Source of the DNA: an uncultured Chlorobiaceae bacterium
GTDB taxonomy: Bacteria; Bacteroidota; Chlorobiia; Chlorobiales; Chlorobiaceae
Length of the DNA stretch: 64,000 nt
Assembly: GCA_903824045.1 (NCBI GenBank)
Contig: CAIJVD010000006.1
Location: 62,001 to 126,000 of the forward strand
Direction of reading: 5' to 3'
The translations under genes were made by a program, and so were the position numbers. The notes below the pieces were generated by a model. That model was not told the DNA's origin and did not search any database. It saw only the letters and a program-made list of their open reading frames with translations. Positions 55,785-64,000 of this stretch are shown in pieces; positions within the stretch are counted from its first letter, which is position 1, and every line of letters begins with the position of its first letter.

Positions 55785-57536
55785 CTACGATATGGAGAGA
55801 ATTTCCTCTTCGAGGAGCTGCTGGTTGTAAAGTTCGGCGTAGAGATGCCCAAGCTGCAGAAGCTCTGCGTGTGTGCCGCTTTCTACAACCATCCCCTCCT
55901 TGAGCACAATGATACGGTCGCAGTTTTTTACCGTAGAGATTCTGTGGCTGATGAGCAGTATGGTTGTATCCGGCAGTTTCTGCAGGAGTCCTTCAAAGAT
56001 ACGCGCCTCCGTGTCGGTGTCGACCGCCGAAAGGGCATCATCGAGCACGAGAAGCTTCGGTTTCCAGGCGATTGCCCTCGCGATGCAGGTCCGCTGTTTC
56101 TGCCCTCCCGAGAGGTTGATTCCTTTTTCACCCAGCATGGTTTCAAGTCCATCGGGAAAATCCTGCACATCATCATAGAGCATGGCAATTCGGCTCGCCT
56201 CCAGGACATTGGCAACATCATGTTCCCGGCTGCCCCAGTTGATATTGTTTTCTATGGAGTCCGAGAAGAGAAAGTTGACCTGGGGGACAAATCCGACAAG
56301 CTCCCGGAGGGTGTTCACCGCCATACTCCTGATGTCGTGACCATCGAGCAGCAGGGAGCCTTCAGCAGGTTCATAGAGTCTCGGGATGAGATTAACCAGG
56401 GTTGTTTTTCCCGACCCCGTAGCGCCGACAATCGCCACTTTCGAACCTGCTTCGATGTCAAGCGTAATGTTTTTCAGGACAGGAGTGCTCTCCTGGCCGG
56501 GGTAGTGAAAACGGACATTCCTAAGTGAGAGTGCCCCGGAAAAGTGTTGTTTGTCAAGAGGGGGAGGCAGCTCCTCGTCTGTTTCGGCCGGAACGCTGAA
56601 GATCTCATTGAGCCGCACCTGGGCGGAGGATGCACGCTGCACAATGCTCGTCACCCAGCCGATCGAGATGATTGGCCAGCTGAGCATCGAGACGTAGACG
56701 ATGAACTGGGCGATGCCCCCGACTGTAATGGTTTTATTGATGACGCCAACCCCGCCTACCCATACGACCGGAAGGAGCGAGAATGCGGTCAGCGAGGTAA
56801 GAAATGCAAAAAAAAGCGCCTGCAGTTTTCCGAGCGCAAGGTTTTTGCTGTAGTACTCCTTGTTGAGGCTCTCAAAGCGCTCAATCTCGAAAAGTTCCCG
56901 GGTATAGCTCTTGACGACCCTGATGCCGGAGAGGTTCTCCTGGATCAGATTTGTTATTGCCCCGTAGCTCTCCTGAATGCTTTTTGAGCGTTTCTGCATG
57001 GAGCTCCCGATCCTGTAAACCGAATAGCTTAAGAGCGGCGCAGGAAGAAGCGCAAAAAAGGTCAGCTTCGGCGACAGTGCTATCATGGCAATCAGTGCAA
57101 AAAAGAGCCTGAAGAAGGTGTTGAGGGAGTACATGATGCCGGGGCCGAGAAACTCTCTGACAGCGTTGAGGTCATTGGAGCCACGGGAGATCAGCTCTCC
57201 GGTGCTCATTGTGTTGTAGAAGCTTCTGGGCAGTTTCTGGAGATGGCGGTAGTAGTCGTTTTTCAGGTCGTACTCGATATAGCGCGAAGCCACAATGATG
57301 TTCTGGCGGACAAGGTAGAGGAAATAGCCGCTCAGGAGGGCGAAGAGAAAGTAGAGGCCGGTATAGCCAAGCACTGTTTGCAGTTCAAAGTGATGGTTCA
57401 TGGTGTCGATGGCCAAGCCGATATATTTTGGGCCGATCACCGCAAAAAGGTTGGTCAGGATGACAAACAGAAACCCCGCAAGCAGATTTTTCCAGTACTT
57501 GAAGAGGTAGGGTTTCAGGCTGAGTAAATTTTTCAT
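55785..57536 (-). CDS. ABC exporter, fused permease-ATPase (MsbA-like)
   Basis: 583 aa. Six TM helices in the first 320 residues are followed by an ATPase with Walker A GATGSGKTTLVNLIP, Q-loop, signature LSGGQKQR and Walker B KLLVLDDALSAVD. A homodimeric exporter (lipid A, lipid or drug type); substrate unknown. Alone in its transcription unit, with no second half-transporter next to it. Confidence 0.93.
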   Translation of the reverse strand: MKNLLSLKPYLFKYWKNLLAGFLFVILTNLFAVIGPKYIGLAIDTMNHHFELQTVLGYTGLYFLFALLSGYFLYLVRQNIIVASRYIEYDLKNDYYRHLQKLPRSFYNTMSTGELISRGSNDLNAVREFLGPGIMYSLNTFFRLFFALIAMIALSPKLTFFALLPAPLLSYSVYRIGSSMQKRSKSIQESYGAITNLIQENLSGIRVVKSYTRELFEIERFESLNKEYYSKNLALGKLQALFFAFLTSLTAFSLLPVVWVGGVGVINKTITVGGIAQFIVYVSMLSWPIISIGWVTSIVQRASSAQVRLNEIFSVPAETDEELPPPLDKQHFSGALSLRNVRFHYPGQESTPVLKNITLDIEAGSKVAIVGATGSGKTTLVNLIPRLYEPAEGSLLLDGHDIRSMAVNTLRELVGFVPQVNFLFSDSIENNINWGSREHDVANVLEASRIAMLYDDVQDFPDGLETMLGEKGINLSGGQKQRTCIARAIAWKPKLLVLDDALSAVDTDTEARIFEGLLQKLPDTTILLISHRISTVKNCDRIIVLKEGMVVESGTHAELLQLGHLYAELYNQQLLEEEILSIS

Positions 57537-57922
57537 CCGTCATGGTTTATTCATGTAGCGGGGGTAATTTATGATATAAACATTACAACGCGAATTATAA
57601 TGCCCTGTAAGAGCGCGGTTACCGTTGATCGTTTACGGGCAATCCTTTTCATCGCCGGCTGCTAACCGGTAGCGTTTTTGAAGCTCGATTCGTTTAAGCT
57701 GTCAATACACAAGCTGCCAAAGAGAGCGTAACTCTTCGCAAGAAGAAACTCACCGGGATTTTTTTTGAGTGGATGGAAAAATACGTTATGGGTGGCGGAC
57801 AAGGCAAAGCTGCCGCGTTTGACTTTTACGGGATTATTTATTAAAGTACGCTTAAAGCCTACCTAACTCGTTTTTTTTGCTTTGCCTGATCGCTTTTTCG
57901 CAGTAATTTTACCATACGATAT
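57537..57922. other. 386-bp gap before the hybrid kinase, promoter region only
   Basis: I see no conserved gene or known riboswitch. There is one TATAAT (57596) and a later TTGACT-17 bp-TAAAGT-like pair near 57820. The first would give the kinase mRNA a long leader. Confidence 0.4.
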
Positions 57923-60367
57923 ATGAGCAAAGCTTATCCGCCTTTCTTTCAGGATCCGCTTGTATCTCCGATTGACAGTTCAGTTTTTTCCCTCTTTGAA
58001 TCTTTTCCCGAGCCGGTTTTTATTATGGATCCCACGGGGGTGATCCTTAAAGGGAATGCGGCTTTAGCTGCAAGGTTCAGCATGCGGCCAGAAGAGTGCC
58101 TCGGCTCAAACGTATACGATCTGCTTTCAGGTGTTCTTCAAAAGCCCGAGATTGCAGAGTTGCGAAGGCAAAAGGCTCAAGAGGTACTGCAAACCGGGAA
58201 AGCGCATATTTTTGACGACAAGCATGATGGTCAAACATATCGTTCAACCGTTTTCCCGATTCGCTCCTCTGAAGGCCAGGTCACTCATCTCTTTGTTTTC
58301 GCTCAGGATATCACTGATATCGCTGATTTAGCCCAAAAAGCTCGGCTCTTTAACAAGAACATCATCACTGCTATTCCCGGCACCTTTTTTGTGCTTGATG
58401 CAGACGGGAAGTTTATTGCATGGAACGATCGAATGCGAGAGATGAACTGCAGCAGGAGTGAGCCTGAGATGCTGGAGAGTTTTGTGACGGAGTCTGTCCA
58501 CCCGGATGATAGGGCTGGTTTGATCGGGCAGTTACAGGATGTCATGCATACTGGGCAGGAACAGGGCTGCGAATTCCGGGTTATGCTTCAAGAAAAAAAG
58601 GCAGAAAAGTGGTACCTGATTACCGTAAACAGAGTCATGCTTGGCGGCAATCTCTTTCTTATCGGTGTAGAGGTCGATATCACCGAGCGCAAGCAGAATG
58701 ACGGAATTGCAGCTTTTCGTACACAGCTTCTCAGCCAGGTTGCGGTCGAATCTGTTGAGAAATTGCTCCTCACAACGGTTAATGAGGCTGAACGACTGAC
58801 TCGAAGCCGTATAGGTGTTTGTCATATTATTGAGGGAGAGCTTGCTGCCTCTTCGATGCAGGTACTCTCAACGAATCTGCTTCGAAATATGAGAGAGCAT
58901 GCTGTTCCCGATGGTCATCCTCATCCTTCAATGCATAAGGGGACGTTCTGGGCTGAGGTCATAAGCGAGAAAAGCGCGGTCATCAATAACAACTGCAACA
59001 CCGAGGCAGAGCGCACTTCTCGCCCGCATAATCACCCTGGTGTTCTGCGAAAGCTCGTAGTGCCGCTCATCCGCGATGAAAAAGTCATCGCAGTGATAGG
59101 GGTCGGAAACAAGCCTGAGGATTACGATGAGAATGACAGCCGTATCATCGCGCTGCTGGCCGATTTGGCATGGGATATTGTTGCCAAAAAGCATGCTGAA
59201 AATGAGCAGAAAAAGCTGTATGAGCAGTTACTGCACTCACAGAAAATGGAGATGGTCGGTCAACTCGCCGGCGGCATTGCCCACGACTTCAATAACATGC
59301 TTGCCATTATTCTCGGCCATGCGGAAATCGGCCTCGAAAAGGCAGACGCCGCGCATGCTGATCTTGAGGTCATCCTGAGAGCCGCCCACCGCTCAGCAGA
59401 GATTATCCGTCAATTGTTGAGTTTTGCCAGAAAACAGCAGATTTCACCCAAGGTCGTCACCCTGAACACGGTTATTACCGAGATCATTCCGATGCTGCGC
59501 CGATTGCTGGGAGAGCAGATAGCCATCGATTGGAAGCCGGATAATCTCAACCGGCAAGTGAAAATCGATCCGATGCAGGTCGGCCAGATTCTCGTCAATC
59601 TTTGTGTCAACGCCCGGGATGCAATTGATGGTGATGGCGTTATCGCTATTGAAACCTCCCTGCACAGCGTGATCGACATCAAGAGCAATGATCAACAGCC
59701 TTGCACAACGCCGGGAGAGTACATCATGCTTGCAGTCACCGACAACGGAGAGGGCATCTGCGCCGACGTCCTGCCTCATATTTTTGAACCATTCTTCACG
59801 ACCAAGGAGGTGGGGAAAGGAACCGGGCTTGGTCTTTCGACCGTCTATGGTATAGCAAGGCAGAATCATGGGTTTGTCGACTGCCATAGCAAACCCGGAG
59901 GTGACACAGCAGTCAGAGTGTTTTTTCCGGCATTTGTAGAGAGGGTCAGCAAGATTCAAAAGGACCAGCTAAGCTTGCATCTCAATGATGGCAAGGGAAA
60001 AATACTCATCGTTGATGATGAACCCAATATCCTGTCGCTCTGCCAGTCAATACTTGAAAGAGCCGGCTTTACTGTCATCACTGCCTCTTCACCCAATGAA
60101 GCGATCCGCCTTGTCGAAGAATATACAGGCTCTGTTGAGCTGCTTCTGACCGATGTCGTCATCCCGGGCATGAATGGCGTTGAGCTCTCCAGAAAGCTTC
60201 AGTCACTAAATCCTGAGCTTAAAACACTCTTCATGTCTGCCTATACCCCCGACTATATTTCCCGGTTTGGAGGGATTAATGATAAAATATGCTTCTTGCA
60301 AAAGCCATTCACACCGGCAATGTTGGTAGACAAGATCCGCCCCATGCTTCCCTATCGCGCGGTGTAG
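57923..60367 (+). CDS. Hybrid sensor histidine kinase/response regulator with two PAS and a GAF domain
   Basis: 814 aa, apparently soluble (no TM segment). PAS1 (about 16-120), PAS2 (~140-250), a GAF domain (~265-430), HisKA with His454 (GGIAHDFNNMLAIILGHAE), HATPase (NLCVNARDAID, GTGLGLSTVYG) and a C-terminal receiver with Asp744 (LLTDVVIPGMNG). It senses an intracellular signal and probably phosphorylates its own receiver; no partner gene is adjacent. The PAS domains show no obvious haem or flavin ligand pattern. Confidence 0.93.
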   Translation: MSKAYPPFFQDPLVSPIDSSVFSLFESFPEPVFIMDPTGVILKGNAALAARFSMRPEECLGSNVYDLLSGVLQKPEIAELRRQKAQEVLQTGKAHIFDDKHDGQTYRSTVFPIRSSEGQVTHLFVFAQDITDIADLAQKARLFNKNIITAIPGTFFVLDADGKFIAWNDRMREMNCSRSEPEMLESFVTESVHPDDRAGLIGQLQDVMHTGQEQGCEFRVMLQEKKAEKWYLITVNRVMLGGNLFLIGVEVDITERKQNDGIAAFRTQLLSQVAVESVEKLLLTTVNEAERLTRSRIGVCHIIEGELAASSMQVLSTNLLRNMREHAVPDGHPHPSMHKGTFWAEVISEKSAVINNNCNTEAERTSRPHNHPGVLRKLVVPLIRDEKVIAVIGVGNKPEDYDENDSRIIALLADLAWDIVAKKHAENEQKKLYEQLLHSQKMEMVGQLAGGIAHDFNNMLAIILGHAEIGLEKADAAHADLEVILRAAHRSAEIIRQLLSFARKQQISPKVVTLNTVITEIIPMLRRLLGEQIAIDWKPDNLNRQVKIDPMQVGQILVNLCVNARDAIDGDGVIAIETSLHSVIDIKSNDQQPCTTPGEYIMLAVTDNGEGICADVLPHIFEPFFTTKEVGKGTGLGLSTVYGIARQNHGFVDCHSKPGGDTAVRVFFPAFVERVSKIQKDQLSLHLNDGKGKILIVDDEPNILSLCQSILERAGFTVITASSPNEAIRLVEEYTGSVELLLTDVVIPGMNGVELSRKLQSLNPELKTLFMSAYTPDYISRFGGINDKICFLQKPFTPAMLVDKIRPMLPYRAV

Positions 60368-60557
60368 ATGGCACTCTGAGCGCGTTGTTGCGCGATGAGC
60401 GGCGGCATCGCAACGTTGGAATTCTCCGTGAGAGCGGTACATTACCCTATATGATTCTACGACGCGCCTTCTGCCCTATTTGTGCCTTTATTGGATAAGT
60501 TGATTTTAGAAGGTTACTTAAGGCGCTAATCTCCGGATTTCACCACTACCACCGTCT

Positions 60558-60959
60558 ATGGCATTCGATTCAAACAGGAACTACTACTCCATTGGCGAAG
60601 TGAGCAGGATCGCCGGGGTACCTTCCTATCTTCTCAGGTACTGGGAGAGCTTTTTCAACGAGCTTGCACCGGCAAGGGATACACGGGGAAATCGCCGCTA
60701 CACCAACCGCGATATCGCCATGGTGCTCAATATCAAGGAGCTCGTCCATGAGCAGGGCTACAAGCTTGGAAAGGCCAGTGAGCTGGTGAAGGGCGCGGTG
60801 CGCAGCACAGCGGAGGATCGAAAGACATCAGAGCTTCTCAAGCTGCAGAAGCAGATCGGCCAGGAGAAGAAGCGCGGAACGGTAATTTCGGAACGAAGGA
60901 TGCAGCTCCTTAAAGAGATAAAAGGGGAGGTGGAGGATATACTGCAGATGCTTGGGTAG
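60558..60959 (+). CDS. MerR-family transcriptional regulator
   Basis: 133 aa. The winged-helix DNA-binding domain is YSIGEVSRIAGVPSYLLRYWE...NRRYTNRDIAMVLNIKELVHEQGYKLGKAS, followed by a basic coiled-coil helix (LLKLQKQIGQEKKRGTVISERRMQLLKEIKGEVEDILQML) for dimerisation. It has no Cys-rich effector loop, so it is not a metal or redox sensor of known type. It converges on fmoA and shares the terminator at 60986. Confidence 0.92.
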   Translation: MAFDSNRNYYSIGEVSRIAGVPSYLLRYWESFFNELAPARDTRGNRRYTNRDIAMVLNIKELVHEQGYKLGKASELVKGAVRSTAEDRKTSELLKLQKQIGQEKKRGTVISERRMQLLKEIKGEVEDILQMLG

Positions 60960-60985
60960 CGATATGCAATTGATAGCAGAGAAAA

Positions 60986-61016
60986 CAAAAAACCGGCGTT
61001 CAGCCGGTTTTCTGTT
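60986..61016. terminator. Bidirectional terminator between the MerR gene and fmoA
   Basis: AAAAAACCGGC-gtt-cAGCCGGTTTTCTGTTTT, with A-tract left and T-tract right. Confidence 0.8.
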
Positions 61017-61034
61017 TTAAAAGAGATGTTGCGC

Positions 61035-62135
61035 TTACTGAGCGTAGAGCACTTCGAACTGACCCGTGCCGCCTTTGCAGACATGCTCGACCCAGCGTGC
61101 ATAAGCTCCACCGCCCCAGCGATACTCCTCAAGATTCTGTGAACGGAACTGAGGTGCTGCATAGCGAACCTTGTAGCCCTTTGGCAGAACGATTTTCAGC
61201 TGGGTGTCCACAGTGAAGTCGTTCGACTTTCCAACCATGCCATGGTGTACAAGCGGGATGAGCGGGTGGTTCAGGATTCTGCGGAGACCGCCGCCTGCAT
61301 CAACCGATACGCCAGGGAAGTCGCCGTCAACCTTGACCTCAATGCCCTGTGAATCGGAGCGGAAGCCTGCTTCGACCGATGCTGGTCTGTTGAGCTTGTC
61401 TGCCGGGAAGAGTTCTGCCCAGCGAGCGATCGAATCAACGATACCCGATCCGCCGTGTGAGAAACGCCATCTTGTGACGCCGACAGGGCCTTTTGCACCG
61501 CTCTCGGTGCCGATGCTGTTTACTTCAACCCTTGAGATGCTCTGGCCGCCTTCGTTAAGCGCGGTAAAGGCAGGTCCGATAAACCAGAAGTCACGGATCC
61601 AGTCATTAAAAGCGCCGTTGGTCTGCATGGAGCGCATGGTGCCTTCCCAGGTGTCGATAAGATCGTTGTTGTCGAGGGGCACCTTCATGATGATGTCATG
61701 GAACTGGCGACCCTGCATGTAAATGGGATTCGGAACATTTCTGCGGACTGCGTCGGAGCGATAGTAGAAGAGGTTGACGACAGATCCTTCGAAGGAGAAA
61801 GAGTGGGAGAAGTCGCCGACTGATACGGTACCTTCGCCGACAGCGATTCTTCTTTCCTTGGTCTCATTGGCGATGTCAGCCTCGATAACCAGTTTGCTTT
61901 TTGTGCTGTCAACAATCGACTCGATGACGGCCGACATCCTGACGAAACCCTTGGCGGGATCGAGAGGCTTTACATCAATCTTGATGTTACAGTCTGCCGG
62001 CAGCAGCGGAAGTGCAGGCGGCACGTTTACTTTTGCGCGGCATTTTACCTTGCCCCAGGAGCTTGAACCGCCCTCAAGTACGATTTCGTAATCGGAGTGT
62101 GCGGTGGTGGTGTCTTTTGTGCCGAAAAGAGCCAT
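61035..62135 (-). CDS. fmoA: Fenna-Matthews-Olson bacteriochlorophyll a protein
   Basis: 366 aa, exactly the family's length. It binds bacteriochlorophyll a in a beta-sandwich trimer that carries excitation energy from the chlorosome baseplate to the type I reaction centre. The N-terminus MALFGTKDTTTAHSDYEIVLEGG and C-terminal HVCKGGTGQFEVLYAQ are typical of Chlorobium. AAAAAGGAGAAATCACT gives a strong ribosome site. The upstream region (62136-62289) is AT-rich and holds a CTGTTAaaTAACAG palindrome. The gene marks the organism as a green sulfur bacterium. Confidence 0.98.
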   Translation of the reverse strand: MALFGTKDTTTAHSDYEIVLEGGSSSWGKVKCRAKVNVPPALPLLPADCNIKIDVKPLDPAKGFVRMSAVIESIVDSTKSKLVIEADIANETKERRIAVGEGTVSVGDFSHSFSFEGSVVNLFYYRSDAVRRNVPNPIYMQGRQFHDIIMKVPLDNNDLIDTWEGTMRSMQTNGAFNDWIRDFWFIGPAFTALNEGGQSISRVEVNSIGTESGAKGPVGVTRWRFSHGGSGIVDSIARWAELFPADKLNRPASVEAGFRSDSQGIEVKVDGDFPGVSVDAGGGLRRILNHPLIPLVHHGMVGKSNDFTVDTQLKIVLPKGYKVRYAAPQFRSQNLEEYRWGGGAYARWVEHVCKGGTGQFEVLYAQ

Positions 62136-62203
62136 AGTGATTTCTCCTTTTTCTAATGGCGTTGAAATTGGATATTTTCAGGAAGTCGCCTACAAGTTCA
62201 TTC

Positions 62204-62217
62204 CTGTTAAATAACAG
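62204..62217. promoter_or_regulatory. Palindrome CTGTTAaaTAACAG upstream of fmoA
   Basis: Two 6-bp perfect arms with a 2-bp centre, 69 bp before the fmoA ATG, in the only promoter-sized gap. It could be a regulator site. A MerR-type gene lies at the other end of fmoA, but MerR operators usually have longer spacing. Confidence 0.4.
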
Positions 62218-62289
62218 CTTGTCATAAATTTAAAGAATAATAATCAATAAATAAAGCAAAATATCACTCTGCAATCCTTTCATCGCCAG

Positions 62290-63927
62290 ATGCCTTCACT
62301 ATCCTCCGCAGTCGATCGGCTGACCGGTTCCCGTTATGCGCCGTCGCTTCTCTCCGGCCTTCTTCTCGGCATTTCGTTTCCCTCTTACCCCTTTATTCGT
62401 CTTGAGCTTCTTGCATGGATAGCGCTTGTGCCCATGCTTCTCGCCTTCCGAAGCGAGATGCGCCCCGCAGAGTTTTTCAGGCGCACCTGGCTCTCGATGC
62501 TGCTCTTTTGCAGTATTGCCTTGTGGTGGGTCTCGCTTGCAACCTTTCCTGGCGGGGTTATGACCATTCTCTGGCAGTCGCTCTCGATGATTGTACCGCT
62601 TCTCTTTTTTTATGCGATCCGCCGACAGGCCGGTTACCGCTTTGCCCTTTTTTCTCTTCCCTTCATCTGGGTTGCATGGGAGTGGGCCTACATGCAGCAG
62701 GATCTGTCGCTCGGATGGCTGACCCTCGGCAACTCGCAGGCTAACCTTTCTGCGATGATCCAGTACGCCGATGTTGCAGGTGTCTGGGGGGTAAGCTTTT
62801 GGCTTGTCAGCTTCAATGTGCTCGCCGTTCTCGCCATCACCGGAAGCCGACAGGACAGGGTTAGGGTGGCTGTGGTAATGGCGCTTATGATTGCCGCGCC
62901 TCTTTTTTACGGGGTGGTGATCTTTCAGGGAGGGAGTCCACTGCCTCCGGGCGGTCAGCAGCAGCTTCGCGTTACGCTTGTGCAGCCCGATATCGACCCG
63001 CATGAAAAATGGGGCAGAAATAATAATAGCTCCATCATGGAGCGCTACCGTCGCCTTACCACCCGGGCGGTTCGCCAGGAGAGGCCTGAACTCATTCTCT
63101 GGCCCGAAACTGCAATCCCGTTCTATATTCTCGATGTACCCTATGCCGATGAGCTGGCTTCGCTGCGCCAGTCGCTGCGACTGTGGAACACGCCACTTCT
63201 GACCGGCTTTTCGGACATCGTCCGCTATCCCGCTGCCGCGCCAACTTCCGCTGGAAATCCCGGAAAGTATGACTCCATGCGCATGCAGCCTTTCGAGACT
63301 TACAACGCCTCTATGCTGCTCATGCCGGGCAGCGGAGCACCCCAGATCTACCGCAAAATGCGTCTTGTTCCCTTCGCCGAAAGGGTGCCCTATGTCGACT
63401 ATCTACCCTGGCTTGGTACCTTCAATCTCTCGCTTGCGGGTATCAGCAGCTGGGGGAAGGGGAGCGAGAGCTCGGTCATGGAACTTCGCTCTTCGCGCAA
63501 CGGCCGTGTGGTTACGGCCAATATCATCTGTTACGAGTCGATTTTTCCCGGTCTCGTCACGGAGTTTGTCCGCAAAGGGGCGCGATTCCTGACGCTTGTG
63601 ACTAATGACGGGTGGTATGCAATGTCCTACGGCCCCTACCAGCATCTTGCCATCGCCAGGTTCCGCTGCATCGAGAACCGCCGGGCGATGGCACGCTGCG
63701 CCAATACCGGCATCACCGCTTTTATCGACAAATTCGGTCGTATCTCTGCTGAAATCCCCTGGTGGCAGGAGGGCACGCTTACGGCTGAGGTGCCACTGGA
63801 AAGTCACCTGACCTTCTATACCCGAAACCCCGACCTGCTTCCCAAAGCCGCCTCGGTAATCTCGATGCTGCTCTTTGCGGGAGCCTTTCTGAAAAGAGGG
63901 AAAAAAGCTACAGCCCGTAGGCCTTGA
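62290..63927 (+). CDS. lnt: Apolipoprotein N-acyltransferase
   Basis: 545 aa. Six or seven N-terminal TM helices are followed by a nitrilase-like periplasmic domain with catalytic Glu (LILWPETAIPFY), Lys (YRKMRLVPFAE) and Cys (NIICYESIFPGLV). It adds the third acyl chain to lipoproteins, consistent with the lipoproteins seen here (MsrBA, efflux adaptor, channel). Its 3' end overlaps the converging regulator gene by 20 bp. Confidence 0.95.
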   Translation: MPSLSSAVDRLTGSRYAPSLLSGLLLGISFPSYPFIRLELLAWIALVPMLLAFRSEMRPAEFFRRTWLSMLLFCSIALWWVSLATFPGGVMTILWQSLSMIVPLLFFYAIRRQAGYRFALFSLPFIWVAWEWAYMQQDLSLGWLTLGNSQANLSAMIQYADVAGVWGVSFWLVSFNVLAVLAITGSRQDRVRVAVVMALMIAAPLFYGVVIFQGGSPLPPGGQQQLRVTLVQPDIDPHEKWGRNNNSSIMERYRRLTTRAVRQERPELILWPETAIPFYILDVPYADELASLRQSLRLWNTPLLTGFSDIVRYPAAAPTSAGNPGKYDSMRMQPFETYNASMLLMPGSGAPQIYRKMRLVPFAERVPYVDYLPWLGTFNLSLAGISSWGKGSESSVMELRSSRNGRVVTANIICYESIFPGLVTEFVRKGARFLTLVTNDGWYAMSYGPYQHLAIARFRCIENRRAMARCANTGITAFIDKFGRISAEIPWWQEGTLTAEVPLESHLTFYTRNPDLLPKAASVISMLLFAGAFLKRGKKATARRP

Positions 63928-64000
63928 TTTTGCGGTAGAGGGTTCGTTCGGTGATGCCCAGCGCACTGGCGGTTTTGCGCTTGTTGCCCAGGCAGCTCGC
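63908..64000 (-). CDS. C-terminal end of an NtrC-type (sigma-54-dependent) regulator, cut by the window edge
   Basis: Thirty codons before a TAG stop read ASCLGNKRKTASALGITERTLYRKIKAYGL, the Fis-type helix-turn-helix that ends NtrC-family sigma-54 activators. Only the DNA-binding tip is visible; the AAA+ domain lies outside. It shows that sigma-54-dependent control exists in this genome, relevant to the promoters at 47924 and 48242. It overlaps lnt in convergent orientation. Confidence 0.8.
   Translation of the reverse strand, partial: ASCLGNKRKTASALGITERTLYRKIKAYGL

Noticed and set aside
57700-57830. Riboswitch-like GCGGACAAGGCAAAGCTGCCGC before the hybrid kinase
   Set aside because: I could not fit it to the c-di-GMP, cobalamin or other known folds; treated as plain leader.

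Overview
The window comes from a green sulfur bacterium (Chlorobiaceae, Chlorobium-like). The evidence is the Fenna-Matthews-Olson bacteriochlorophyll a protein (fmoA), a magnesium-chelatase H subunit, a bacteriochlorophyll synthase (bchG), menaquinone synthesis (menA), two small 2[4Fe-4S] ferredoxins, a thioredoxin-reductase-type ferredoxin-NADP reductase and a divergent membrane pyrophosphatase. Most of it reads as ordinary, densely packed chromosome. I see no transposase, CRISPR array or intact prophage. Genus and species are inference.

Left part (1-16 kb): the C-terminal two thirds of a BchH-type subunit and convergent guaB share a terminator. A broken TPR gene with a 13-G tract follows, then a cluster of three serine tRNAs with a 61-bp duplication next to one of them. 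After these come a complete tripartite RND efflux operon, a run of small proteins (exported hypothetical, YjdM/PhnA zinc ribbon, VOC protein, pentapeptide repeat protein), an FPR-type flavin reductase, a GH108-like muramidase and tRNA-Val.

Middle (16-42 kb): PAP2 phosphatase, an MsrB-MsrA lipoprotein fusion with a strong internal start site, a bchG-glycosyltransferase-LOG operon, an outer-membrane barrel, LysE and GNAT proteins, a solitary YefM/Phd antitoxin with operator-like TGTACA repeats, a D,D-carboxypeptidase, ferredoxins, hldD-phoH, hisC, trmH-like, pth and hppA. Next are a 12-haem cytochrome c paired with a small membrane cytochrome b, a two-component system whose sensor loop carries an Asp-rich calcium-binding-like motif, PPK2 and hisF.

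Right part (42-64 kb): a Cys-rich small protein, FNR, menA and the putrescine genes aguB and aguA (with a Ste24 protease between them) lie in one direction. They are followed by the most unusual locus in the window: two tandem copies of a small RNA gene of about 85 nt. Each copy has a textbook sigma-54 (-24/-12) promoter and its own terminator, and they sit between aguA and mdh. Then come rplU-rpmA, a frameshifted membrane protein, mutS coupled to a B12-radical-SAM gene, a FISUMP-domain protein, an ABC exporter, a hybrid histidine kinase, a MerR-type regulator, fmoA and lnt. The window ends in the C-terminal helix-turn-helix of what looks like an NtrC-family (sigma-54-dependent) regulator, which fits active sigma-54 regulation in this organism.
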